From an uncultured Lachnospiraceae bacterium (GTDB lineage: Bacteria; Bacillota; Clostridia; Lachnospirales; Lachnospiraceae), in NCBI GenBank assembly GCA_902762955.1, contig CACWQH010000025.1, positions 38,969 through 74,218 on the forward strand: a DNA stretch of 35,250 nucleotides. The letters are read 5' to 3'. Shown here piece by piece: positions 1-7,524 of the stretch (position 1 is its first letter; every line of letters starts with the position of its first letter). The notes under the pieces were generated by a model. That model had not been told where the DNA came from. It did not search any database and worked only from the letters and a program-made list of their open reading frames with translations. Made by a program: the position numbers and the translations under genes.

Positions 1-981
1 GCCATAATATGTTGAACTGTAAGTCAAATCATATGCCGGACTCATCAACCATATATCTTTATCTTCGTAATAAATATAAGTGAAATTTTTAGCATGATCA
101 TCTCTGTTATGTGCAAAAACGTTAAAACACATTAGTCTGAAAATATTTTCAACTTCTTTTTTATTATCAATTGATAAGATTCTTGTCAATTTTATCAAAT
201 CATTATAATCCAGACACGGTGCTCTAAAATCAGCTTCTAAAATGGCGGAAGCGGTAAGCATGTGATATCTTTTATCACCTTTGGATGTACTTAATCTGTC
301 GAATCTTTTACTTCCAAAATATCCTTTACATTTTAAAGAATCAAAAAGTCGATGCTTTGCAACTCTTATACCACATTTTTCGGCACATTCATTATATTCG
401 TATTCCATATAGCCTATATCTTCATCATCGATGTGAGATGGGAATTTTATAAGCCACTCATCTCCTTCATAATTTATTGAAACTTTAGGTCTGGCACCAC
501 CACTTGAACCACCGTATTTATATAGATAATCAAGATTATCTGAAGTTTTCGATTTTAAGATGTCTTTACAAGAATCAGATATGGTATCTAAATCCAAATC
601 GTATTCTTCATGAAATTCATTTTTCAACTTAATACTCGGCCTATAACATAAAGCGCCCATACCACTATCTCCTATGATGGCCAATCTGTCTAATTCACTT
701 ATATTATCTGGATTAATATCATTATTTTTAAGCAAACGATCAAGTAAAAGTCTTCCCCAAGCATCAGGAAGGCTATCGGAGAACACTCCAGAAAGTCCTC
801 CAAATGTATAGCCTTTTGGAACAAATACCTTTTTTTCAAGCGGAAGAGAAAAAGGACTTATAGAAAAACCATCGTTGAGCCATGTATCTGAATATTCGAA
901 TGCTATCCTTTTATCTTTCATTTCTGCCAAAGTACCTACATGTTTTTCATTATAAAAAACATCCAACTTACCTGTTTTCAT
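1..981 (-). CDS. hipA: HipA-family serine/threonine kinase toxin (C-terminus beyond window)
   Basis: Toxin of a type II HipBA pair. HipA kinases phosphorylate a translation target (glutamyl-tRNA synthetase in E. coli) and induce growth arrest or persistence. I translated 327 residues from the complementary strand with no internal stop; the frame runs off the left edge. Visible motifs are the N-terminal HipA signature around residues 63-76 (GVFSDSLPDAWG), a glycine-rich loop GGSSGGARPK near 158-167, WLIKFP near 178-183, the catalytic loop HNRDDHAKNF near 297-306, and the metal-binding Asp in PAYDLTY near 317-323. The ATG at 981 follows an AGGAGG site with 6-base spacing and lies inside the end of hipB, so the two are translationally coupled. 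Key kinase residues are present, so the toxin looks active. Family call is firm; the substrate is unknown. Confidence 0.95.
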   Translation of the reverse strand, partial: MKTGKLDVFYNEKHVGTLAEMKDKRIAFEYSDTWLNDGFSISPFSLPLEKKVFVPKGYTFGGLSGVFSDSLPDAWGRLLLDRLLKNNDINPDNISELDRLAIIGDSGMGALCYRPSIKLKNEFHEEYDLDLDTISDSCKDILKSKTSDNLDYLYKYGGSSGGARPKVSINYEGDEWLIKFPSHIDDEDIGYMEYEYNECAEKCGIRVAKHRLFDSLKCKGYFGSKRFDRLSTSKGDKRYHMLTASAILEADFRAPCLDYNDLIKLTRILSIDNKKEVENIFRLMCFNVFAHNRDDHAKNFTYIYYEDKDIWLMSPAYDLTYSSTYYG

Positions 982-1249
982 CAATAACCTCCTGAATATT
1001 ATTATAAGAAGTACCGGTAAACAAATTTTTTAAATCATCTGAAATATCAAGTGAAACAGCAAGTTTTGTTAGAGAACTAAGTGAAATTTCACCTGTTGTT
1101 TCAAATCTTTTAATTGAACCGTAGCTAACTCCACTCATATCACTTAGTCTTTTTTGACTTATCTTTTTTCTTTTTCTGATATTTATTAAATTATTTGCTA
1201 TTGTTTTATTTATATCTTCAGGTGTTTCCCAAACTATTTTCCTCGGCAT
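968..1249 (-). CDS. hipB: HipB-like XRE-family antitoxin and repressor
   Basis: Small DNA-binding antitoxin, 93 residues from the chosen start. A helix-turn-helix of XRE/Cro type spans about residues 18-65, including RKRKKISQKRLSDMSGVSYG, followed by a short tail. HipB proteins bind HipA to block its kinase and repress their own promoter. An earlier in-frame ATG exists at 1264, but the TGGAGG at 1255-1260 lies inside that extension and sits 5 bases before the ATG at 1249, so the shorter protein is preferred. It overlaps hipA by 14 bases. The promoter just upstream carries an inverted AT-rich operator pair, as expected for autoregulation. Confidence 0.92.
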   Translation of the reverse strand: MPRKIVWETPEDINKTIANNLINIRKRKKISQKRLSDMSGVSYGSIKRFETTGEISLSSLTKLAVSLDISDDLKNLFTGTSYNNIQEVIDENR

Positions 1250-1278
1250 AAAAACCTCCATCAAAAATGTATTATGCG

Positions 1279-1311
1279 GATAATATATTATATATTATCT
1301 CTAAATGTCAA
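1279..1311 (-). promoter_or_regulatory. Candidate hipBA promoter overlapping a palindromic operator
   Basis: On the minus strand a consensus -35 TTGACA lies at 1306-1311. An AT-only -10 (TATATT, 1282-1287, 18-base spacing) falls within a perfect palindrome at 1279-1299 with 10-base arms GATAATATAT around one central base. Repressor bound there would cover the -10 box. The exact -10 is uncertain because the region is nearly all A and T. Confidence 0.6.
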
Positions 1312-1332
1312 TAAATTATATAATATATTATC
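1279..1332. repeat. Inverted pair of AT-rich operator-like sites upstream of hipB
   Basis: Site 1 is the palindrome at 1279-1299. Site 2, at about 1317-1332, repeats 16 bases of it (GATAATATATTATATA) in opposite orientation. The two flank the candidate -35 at 1306-1311. Paired operators around a promoter are typical of HipB-type cooperative autorepression; assignment to HipB is inferred from position. Confidence 0.6.
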
Positions 1333-1405
1333 TATTTGTATTATAGCATAAATAATATCATAATTCAAGATAATCAAAAAAGCCATATCCGGATTCAAAA
1401 AAATT

Positions 1406-1427
1406 GAGTATGCAATTATGCATACTC
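1406..1427. terminator. Hairpin terminator, second of a tandem pair
   Basis: A perfect 9-bp stem (GAGTATGCA) with an ATTA loop. A T-run follows on the plus strand (CTTTTTT) and on the minus strand (AATTTTTTT), so it could stop transcription either way. For the minus-strand gene ending at 1499 it would back up the hairpin at 1453-1490 and insulate hipBA. Confidence 0.7.
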
Positions 1428-1452
1428 TTTTTTATAATCATATTTTCAAATA

Positions 1453-1490
1453 AAAAGATTGAATATGCATAATTACATATTCAATCTTTT
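1453..1490. terminator. Rho-independent terminator of the CAP/DUF5648 gene
   Basis: A 15-bp perfect stem (AAAAGATTGAATATG) with an 8-base loop, starting 9 bases after the stop codon of the minus-strand gene at 1499. It is followed on the minus strand by TTTTTATTTG. Its stem and loop partly match the 1406-1427 hairpin (TATGCATAAT in both). Confidence 0.85.
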
Positions 1491-1498
1491 ATTATATA

Positions 1499-2932
1499 CT
1501 ACTTCACACCGTACCAGCCGACACCTTCGCCTCTCCATCCGAGCTTGACAAGGTTATCATTTTCCGCCTTGCTTGTGGTATAGTTATGGCTTCCTGCTTT
1601 GGCATTTGGGTTGTACTGTCTGTACAAAGGAACTGATTGGGCATCATCCGAATACCATCCTATTCCTTCGTATTTCCATCCTATACTTACAAGATAATCT
1701 TTCTCTTTTTCATTCATTGTATAATGATGGTCACCTGCGTTTTTATTGTAAAGTCTGTATACCGGTGTATTAGAGCTTACCGGTGCCTTCCAGCCTATGC
1801 CCTCATATCTCCAGCCTAAATTAACAAGGTTATTCTTTTCAGTTGTGCTTGCAGTGTAGAAATGTTCTCCACTGTTTGGGTTGTAGAGACGATACATATC
1901 TACGTTACTTTTTACAAAAACCTCAAAGGATTGTGTAAACGGACCATCTTTAAATGTAATTGTTGCTTTACCATCAGATATACCTTTAACATTTCCGTTA
2001 TTATCTACAGTTACAACAGAAGTATCACTTGAGGTATATGTACCAACTGCACTTATCACATCATTCCATCCTGTCCATCCATCATTTGTTGATACAACAG
2101 GAGTTATTTTTTTAGTGTAACCCCTACTTACGGTTATTGTTCCATCACTTTCAACCCCATCATAATCAAAATCAAGCTTACTTAAATTGCTTTTACTTAC
2201 CTTCATAGATACAGTTTTTGTACCCGAGGTACATATTTGCTCTTCTGTACCCTGCTGATAGCTTGCAGTTTCACCAACTGTAACACCACATGATGCTATT
2301 CCAATATACTTAGAAAATATCAACTGAGTGTAATGTCCTGTAACTCCACCGGTATGATTTACATAATCATCTTTTTCAGTATACCAAAGATTGATGGCAC
2401 TTATTGCATTTGAAGGACTAGCGATAATCTCACCCCAGCTGCTTGATCCGTTTTCCGTTTCACATGTAAAACAGCTTGTTCCATCCGGTCTGGTATGGCC
2501 CCAAAAAACTGATGATTCCGCTGCTCTTTGGAAAGCTATAGCCTCAAGCTCGGAGGACCATATTACAGGAACATACGCATCTATTATACCTTCAACAAAT
2601 GCTTCATATCTTATCTCATTAATTCTGTTAATTATATCCTCTTTTGGCGTTACATTTACATTAGTTGTATATGTAATAGTTGCATAGTCACTATCGTTAG
2701 CTGATGAACCTGCGCCTAAAAGATCATTCTCATCACGTTCTAAGGCAATATCCATGTCGTAATTATCATAATCTATTGTTTCCGCCTCAGTCTCTATATC
2801 ATCTTCCTCAGTTACACTTTCGGATACATCCAAATCATTTTCCTCTGCAAAAACATTTAAATCCGCCACTCCACTACCTGTCAAAAGCAAAACTCCACAC
2901 AAAACAGCTGTAATAAACCTCTTCAATCTCAT
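1499..2932 (-). CDS. Secreted CAP-domain (SCP/PR1) protein with Ig-like domain and DUF5648 repeats
   Basis: A 477-residue exported protein. Residues 1-29 are a signal peptide (basic MRLKR, hydrophobic core, likely cleavage after VFA), followed by an acidic linker (30-80). A CAP domain covers about 98-220 with the cavity residues H146 (WGHTRPDG), E168 (SWGEII) and H200 (GHYTQLIFS). A bacterial Ig-like (BIG2) domain covers about 240-342 (SSDTSVVTVDNNGNVKGISDGKATI). Three repeats of about 45 residues follow (347-391, 392-436, 437-477), each with Y-RLYN-NAG--H-YT and LGW-YEGIGW, which I recognise as DUF5648. CAP proteins of bacteria are mostly uncharacterised; the repeats are probably a surface or carbohydrate-binding module, which is inference. 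The start follows AGGAGG with 5-base spacing. A related repeat protein begins at the right edge of the window. Confidence 0.9.
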   Translation of the reverse strand: MRLKRFITAVLCGVLLLTGSGVADLNVFAEENDLDVSESVTEEDDIETEAETIDYDNYDMDIALERDENDLLGAGSSANDSDYATITYTTNVNVTPKEDIINRINEIRYEAFVEGIIDAYVPVIWSSELEAIAFQRAAESSVFWGHTRPDGTSCFTCETENGSSSWGEIIASPSNAISAINLWYTEKDDYVNHTGGVTGHYTQLIFSKYIGIASCGVTVGETASYQQGTEEQICTSGTKTVSMKVSKSNLSKLDFDYDGVESDGTITVSRGYTKKITPVVSTNDGWTGWNDVISAVGTYTSSDTSVVTVDNNGNVKGISDGKATITFKDGPFTQSFEVFVKSNVDMYRLYNPNSGEHFYTASTTEKNNLVNLGWRYEGIGWKAPVSSNTPVYRLYNKNAGDHHYTMNEKEKDYLVSIGWKYEGIGWYSDDAQSVPLYRQYNPNAKAGSHNYTTSKAENDNLVKLGWRGEGVGWYGVK

Positions 2933-2987
2933 AAATACCTCCTATATTAAGCAATCTAAATAAAAAAATTCAAATTAAACTTATTAA

Positions 2988-3016
2988 ATTTTATCATTCG
3001 TATACATCATCTACAA
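2988..3016 (-). promoter_or_regulatory. Candidate sigma-A promoter for the CAP/DUF5648 gene
   Basis: Minus strand: -35 TTGTAG (3011-3016), 17-base spacer, -10 TAAAAT (2988-2993), about 55 bases before the ATG at 2932. The -35 is a weak match. The rest of 2933-3086 is AT-rich with no ORF I would support; it also contains a small palindrome at 3071-3087 (CACATGC, 3-base loop). Confidence 0.35.
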
Positions 3017-3086
3017 TATTAGAAAAAATATTTAAAATCACAATTAATTCAATATACTTAAAGTAGCAATCACATGCGCAGCATGT

Positions 3087-3333
3087 GTCGGTTGGAGTGC
3101 GGTATAAAAAGCCCTGTAATGACAACAGGTACTATACAGAGCCTTTTGAAACAAGTGAGCACTTAGCGAAAAATAAAAGATTTATTATGCCTCTTGAATT
3201 TATTCAAAAGAGGCATAATAAATCTTAATTATTTTGAGCTTAGTACTCCTACTTGTTTCAATGAGTGCGAACGCGCTCTGTATAGTACCTTGTTGAAGTT
3301 ACAAGGCTTTTTATACCATGCACTCCAATCGAC
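3087..3333. repeat. Element A: 247-bp long imperfect palindrome after nadE
   Basis: The whole segment folds back on itself. The outer arms (left 3087-3142, right 3274-3333) match as GTCG[G/A]TTGGAGTGC, TATAAAAAGCC and GGTACTATACAGAGC, with small bulges. Pairing continues inward through TTGAAACAAGT to an apical perfect hairpin at 3177-3226. The right end touches the nadE stop codon (3335-3337). I see no clear target-site duplication and no protein I believe in. It could be a MITE-like repeat, a structured 3' RNA, or an elaborate terminator. It shares a core with element B at 18223-18453. Confidence 0.85.
3177..3226. terminator. Terminator nested at the apex of element A
   Basis: A 19-bp perfect stem (3177-3195 with 3208-3226, AAGATTTATTATGCCTCTT) and a 12-base loop. 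On the minus strand it is followed by TTATTTTT, a good Rho-independent terminator for the operon that ends with nadE at 3335. On the plus strand the tail is weaker (AATTATTTTG). Confidence 0.8.
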
Positions 3334-3334
3334 C

Positions 3335-5299
3335 TCAAAGTGTTTCAATTTCCTGCATCCAAATGGCTGCACTTGCATCCGACGGCATACGCCAGTCACC
3401 TCTTGGCGAAAGAGCTACAGAACCAACCTTTACACCATCCGGCATACAGCTGCGTTTGAATTGCTGTGAGAAAAATCTCTTGTAAAACATTTTCATCCAT
3501 TTAAGAATTGTCATTGGTTCATAAGTATCCATAAATGCCTTCTTAGCAAGGAAGTAAACCTTTGAAGGTGAGTAGCCGAATCTCATCATATAGTAAAGGA
3601 AGAAGTCATGTAATTCATACGGACCTACCGACTCTTCAGTCTTTTGAGCTATGTTTCCGTTTTCATCAGGCGGAAGAAGTTCAGGACTTATAGGTGTATC
3701 TATGATATCCTTCAATACTTCTGAACTTTCAGGGAATATACCCTCTTTAATTACACTGTCTATAAGCCATTTAACCAAAGTCTTTGGTATGCTTGCATTT
3801 ACACCGTACATACTCATCTGGTCGCCGTTATAGGTACACCAGCCAAGTGCAAGTTCAGATAAATCACCTGTTCCAACAACTATAGCTCCGATTTTATTGG
3901 CATAATCCATAAGCACCTGTGTACGTTCTCTTGCCTGAACATTTTCATAGGTGATATCCTTAATCTCTGTATCATGTCCGATATCCTTATAATGCACCAG
4001 ACATGCCTCCTTAATAGGTATCTCCTTAACGGTTATACCGAGAGTTTCCATAAGAACCACAGCATTATTGTAGGTTCTGTCTGTTGTACCAAAAGCAGGC
4101 ATAGTTATACCGGTAAGGTCTGTCATAGGCTTTCCAAGTTTCTTTAAAGCCTGGGCGCATACCAGCAAGGTAAGTGTTGAATCCATGCCTCCCGAAACTC
4201 CGACAACCATCTTGGTTCCGGTAACACTAAGTCTCTTGATAAGGCCGCCTACCTGCATCGCAAAAATAGACATACATCTGTCCAAACGCTTTCTTTCACC
4301 GCTTGGAATAAAAGGATGTGCATCAATCTCATAATCTTTTGCATCAGAACCAAAGCTTTCACCAAAAGATTTAAAATTAATCGTCCTTATATTTTTATCA
4401 TTGCCATACACTCTATAGGTATCCTTGTATGTCTTGGATTTAACCCTATCAGCTCTGATGCGGCCAAGATCTATATCACTTATAAGCAGATAATTATTAT
4501 CTGCGATATCATAATTTTCCTTAAGAAGCTTTCCGTACTCAGCTATCATACTGTTACCTGAAAATACAAGATCGGTACTTGACTCTCCGCTTCCTGCCGA
4601 TACATAGAGATAATCGCACAAAAGAGCTGAAGATTTACTGATTATAAGATTTTTCCTGTATTCCCTCTTACCGATCAAATCATTGCTTGCAGAGATATTT
4701 ACTATAAGCTCCGCACCTGCCATGGCAAGCCATGAGGATGGTGTAACAGGAGCCCACATATCCTCGCAGATTTCGATTCCGAACTTAAAATCATTATTTA
4801 TGGAGTAAACGAGATCATTTCCCACCGGTATTTCATAATCATCCTTTACATCCTCTATATCCGATACAACAGAAAGTGTAACCTTATTTACATCGAGATC
4901 TAAGGCAGATGAAAACCATCTTTTTTCATAAAATTCATTATAATTAGGCAAAAATGTCTTAACACTTATGCCCTTTAAGCTTCCCTTATAAAGAACATAG
5001 GCGGCATTATACATCTGATGATTTATAACAAGCGGAGCACCAAATATAATTACCATATCCACTATAGAGGAAACAGCAATAAGTTCCTTAACAGCAGACT
5101 TACACTTATCCTGCAGACTCTTTTGGAAAAATAAATCTCCACAGGTATAACCCGTTAAAGACATCTCCGGAAATGCAATAAGATTAACCCCTTCCTTTGC
5201 CGCCTCATCAATTTTTTCAATTATCTTGTTTTTGTTGTAAACCACATCCGCCACCTTTAAATCAGGTACCGCAGCCGCTGTTTTGTAAAAATCATACAT
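3335..5299 (-). CDS. nadE: Glutamine-dependent NAD+ synthetase
   Basis: Last step of NAD biosynthesis: ATP-dependent amidation of nicotinate adenine dinucleotide using ammonia released from glutamine. The 654-residue length fits the two-domain form. An N-terminal nitrilase-type glutaminase has the Glu-Lys-Cys triad E45 (FPEMSLTG), K114 (SVKTFLPNY) and C178 (GIEICEDMW). The synthetase domain has the PP-loop SGGMDS at 369-374 and later GTGDLSELALGW. It is the last gene of the minus-strand operon. A TTG codon at 5305 would overlap recU by 4 bases, but the ATG at 5299, preceded by an AGGCGGA-like site, is preferred. The stop codon abuts element A. Confidence 0.96.
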   Translation of the reverse strand: MYDFYKTAAAVPDLKVADVVYNKNKIIEKIDEAAKEGVNLIAFPEMSLTGYTCGDLFFQKSLQDKCKSAVKELIAVSSIVDMVIIFGAPLVINHQMYNAAYVLYKGSLKGISVKTFLPNYNEFYEKRWFSSALDLDVNKVTLSVVSDIEDVKDDYEIPVGNDLVYSINNDFKFGIEICEDMWAPVTPSSWLAMAGAELIVNISASNDLIGKREYRKNLIISKSSALLCDYLYVSAGSGESSTDLVFSGNSMIAEYGKLLKENYDIADNNYLLISDIDLGRIRADRVKSKTYKDTYRVYGNDKNIRTINFKSFGESFGSDAKDYEIDAHPFIPSGERKRLDRCMSIFAMQVGGLIKRLSVTGTKMVVGVSGGMDSTLTLLVCAQALKKLGKPMTDLTGITMPAFGTTDRTYNNAVVLMETLGITVKEIPIKEACLVHYKDIGHDTEIKDITYENVQARERTQVLMDYANKIGAIVVGTGDLSELALGWCTYNGDQMSMYGVNASIPKTLVKWLIDSVIKEGIFPESSEVLKDIIDTPISPELLPPDENGNIAQKTEESVGPYELHDFFLYYMMRFGYSPSKVYFLAKKAFMDTYEPMTILKWMKMFYKRFFSQQFKRSCMPDGVKVGSVALSPRGDWRMPSDASAAIWMQEIETL

Positions 5300-5301
5300 A
5301 A

Positions 5302-5838
5302 TCAATTCCGCCTTTCTTCCAAATCCTTCATAAGTGCCCTTAAGTAATGAACCACAACACCCGCCTCAGAAGGTATAAAATAATTTTTATCAAGCTCTGA
5401 ATATTTGAAATTCTTTGCATGTCCATCCTTAACCCTGTCAAGGTATCTCTTTAGCTCAGAAAATCTCATATAATAAAACTCATTTTTTAAAGAAAACATA
5501 ATAATCAAAAAACTTATGCCCTGCTGCTTTTCAAAATCCTCCATAAACTTTATCTGATGCTCATGTATGTTATTAAGCGAAAATGTATCGGAGGCACATT
5601 CCTTTGCGTCAAAGCATATCGGAACCCCCTGAACCACACCTATATAATCAACTGTCGAATCCTTCTCAAAGTAAGCAAGGCTTATATTGCCGTTTTCCTT
5701 GTCAATCTTAACCGGTGTGATAGGTGTAGGAATTTTTTGAACAAGTCCAAGCTCTTTTTCTCTATATATTTCATTTGAATAATTTATAAGCTCCTCCAAT
5801 GTAGAGCCTCTTAATCCTCTTGAATTCCAGGTTGCCAT
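5302..5838 (-). CDS. recU: Holliday junction resolvase RecU
   Basis: Firmicute Holliday-junction endonuclease for homologous recombination and chromosome segregation. The 178 residues start with the typical N-terminus NSRGLRGSTLEELI (5-18). Metal-site residues are in STVDYIGV (D64) and CFDAKEC (D77, K79), and the conserved HEHQI follows near 95. The second acidic position is Asp where B. subtilis RecU has Glu, a conservative change. A strong GGAGAGGGA ribosome site sits 5 bases before the ATG. The start lies 28 bases inside the end of the upstream pseudouridine synthase gene, and nadE begins 2 bases after its stop, so the three genes are tightly coupled. Confidence 0.93.
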   Translation of the reverse strand: MATWNSRGLRGSTLEELINYSNEIYREKELGLVQKIPTPITPVKIDKENGNISLAYFEKDSTVDYIGVVQGVPICFDAKECASDTFSLNNIHEHQIKFMEDFEKQQGISFLIIMFSLKNEFYYMRFSELKRYLDRVKDGHAKNFKYSELDKNYFIPSEAGVVVHYLRALMKDLEERRN

Positions 5839-6848
5839 TTAAGTCCCTCTCCATCACATATCCTTTTAAAAATATCGGGCAATTCAGCGTGAACACTGAT
5901 TGACTTTTCCTTCCAGCAGGCATCTCCCGCATGGAGCAGATGATTTCTTAGGTTGTATTTACTTCTCATATATGAGTTTACATCCTTATCACCATATTTT
6001 ACATCACCTACTACCGGAAATCCAAGACATTTTAAATGAGCCCTTATCTGATGTGTCTTTCCGGTTATAAGCTTTATCCTAATAAGTGTATAATCATTTT
6101 CGTATGAAACAGGATAAAACCCTGTTTCTATGCGCGTATAACTATTTAAATCAAGGCGTTCATCTGCTGTATCACTTGACAGTTCCTCGTACTTTTCCCG
6201 GGTTATAACCTTTGATATAAGCTTATTCTCATCCCTGCTTATATAGCCATCAACTATCAGTTTATTATCAAATTTTCCCTTTATTATTGTATAGTAATAC
6301 TTATCAATACTTCTACCCTTAAACGCCTGTGACAATTCCTTACTTCCCTTTAAGGATATACCTGCCCATATAATACCTGAGGTATTTCTGTCAAGCCTGT
6401 TACAAACGGAAGGCTTAAAAGTACTAAGCTCTTCCTTGGAAATTATACCATTATTCAAGGTATAATCAACCACAGCCTCATTAACCGAATAATCATCCTT
6501 TCCCGCCTTTTGCGAAAGAATGCCGACAGGCTTGTTGATTACTATTATGTCCGCATCCTGATATAAAATATCATTATCAATCTTATATATTTCTCTTGAT
6601 TTTTTTTGATTATAATCATCCGTTATGCCGCTTTTAAATTTATCTATGGTATCATCGCTCAAAAAAATCTTTACGGAATCTCCGATGGAAACTATCTCAC
6701 TTCCATCCGCTCTTTTATCATTTAACTTAATATTCTTTTTTCTAAGCATCTTATATACAAATGACGAGGGTGCCTGATTAAGATATTTCATAAGAAATTT
6801 ATTTAGTCTTTGTCCATCTTCATTTTTTCCGATTATAACTTCTCTCAT
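5811..6848 (-). CDS. RluA-family 23S rRNA pseudouridine synthase
   Basis: Converts specific uridines in rRNA (RluC/RluD type) to pseudouridine. Of 345 residues, about 1-62 are an S4 RNA-binding domain (DGQRLNKFLMKYL, KNIKLNDKR). The catalytic domain starts near 90 with ILYQDADIIVINKPVGI. The catalytic Asp is D153 in NRLDRNTSG, and LITGKTHQIRAHL near 260-272 is the conserved C-terminal motif. The family's usual HRLDR is NRLDR here. Lachnospiraceae carry several paralogues and the target uridine cannot be told from sequence. Its 3' end overlaps recU by 28 bases. Confidence 0.93.
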   Translation of the reverse strand: MREVIIGKNEDGQRLNKFLMKYLNQAPSSFVYKMLRKKNIKLNDKRADGSEIVSIGDSVKIFLSDDTIDKFKSGITDDYNQKKSREIYKIDNDILYQDADIIVINKPVGILSQKAGKDDYSVNEAVVDYTLNNGIISKEELSTFKPSVCNRLDRNTSGIIWAGISLKGSKELSQAFKGRSIDKYYYTIIKGKFDNKLIVDGYISRDENKLISKVITREKYEELSSDTADERLDLNSYTRIETGFYPVSYENDYTLIRIKLITGKTHQIRAHLKCLGFPVVGDVKYGDKDVNSYMRSKYNLRNHLLHAGDACWKEKSISVHAELPDIFKRICDGEGLKWQPGIQED

Positions 6849-6930
6849 ACTATATTTCTCTTCATATAAATATTGTTAATGCTTTATTTCAACTAAAACG
6901 AAAAAATATTTAAACTTAAATCACAGCATA

Positions 6931-7509
6931 TCAGACACAGGTAACAAGTATTCTCTCAACTATATGCTTATCTATCTTTACTGTTTTATCATTGGCAGAA
7001 GAAACCGAATTAACCTTTTTGATGTATTCATCCTGATTTGAAAATACCTTTATCGTATATTCAAACTTTGTACCGCTTACACACTCCTTAATCCATGTCT
7101 CATAAGCTTTTTTGTTTTCATTAAAATTCTTATCCTCAACATATGCATATATGCGGCTGTTACAAATGTACATGGACTGATAAAACTTCATCCCCTCTGT
7201 ACGTGTAATAACCACATCATATAATAGATTTCCCGAGGCTTCCTTTGTCTCCCTGGAAATTCTTTCATAGTCTTCCTTAGATAAAGACTTAAAGGTCGCA
7301 CACATAATATATCCGATTAAAAATTTAGAAAAAGGCAAAACCAGCAAAATCGCAAATATAACCATAACCCTTTGTGTTGAGCCAAACATAATAAGCATGG
7401 TTATAATTATAAATGAAATCATTGCCGCAAATATAAGCGATACAATCAGCTTGCTTTTCTTATATGATTCTATATATCCGTACTCACCTTTTTTATGTTT
7501 ATTAAGCAT
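6931..7509 (-). CDS. Unknown two-helix membrane protein
   Basis: I do not recognise a family. The 192-residue protein has a short basic N-terminus, two hydrophobic helices at about 20-42 (LIVSLIFAAMISFIIITMLI) and 47-70, then about 120 mostly polar residues that should lie on one side of the membrane, ending in ILVTCV. An upstream in-frame TTG (7521) is less likely than the ATG at 7509, which has TGGAG 6 bases before it. It sits between the SDR gene and the RluA-family gene in the operon, so it is probably co-expressed with RNA-modification genes, but nothing in the sequence gives a function. Confidence 0.8.
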   Translation of the reverse strand: MLNKHKKGEYGYIESYKKSKLIVSLIFAAMISFIIITMLIMFGSTQRVMVIFAILLVLPFSKFLIGYIMCATFKSLSKEDYERISRETKEASGNLLYDVVITRTEGMKFYQSMYICNSRIYAYVEDKNFNENKKAYETWIKECVSGTKFEYTIKVFSNQDEYIKKVNSVSSANDKTVKIDKHIVERILVTCV

Positions 7510-7524
7510 ATTATTCTCCAAACC

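Noticed and set aside
2933-3086. Possible small gene or riboswitch upstream of the CAP gene
   Set aside because: Only AT-rich DNA with a candidate promoter and a 7-bp-arm palindrome; no start with a ribosome site and no aptamer-like fold.
3194-3469. Plus-strand 91-codon open frame across element A and the nadE end
   Set aside because: It runs antisense through nadE codons and palindrome sequence, has no ribosome site and no recognisable protein pattern.
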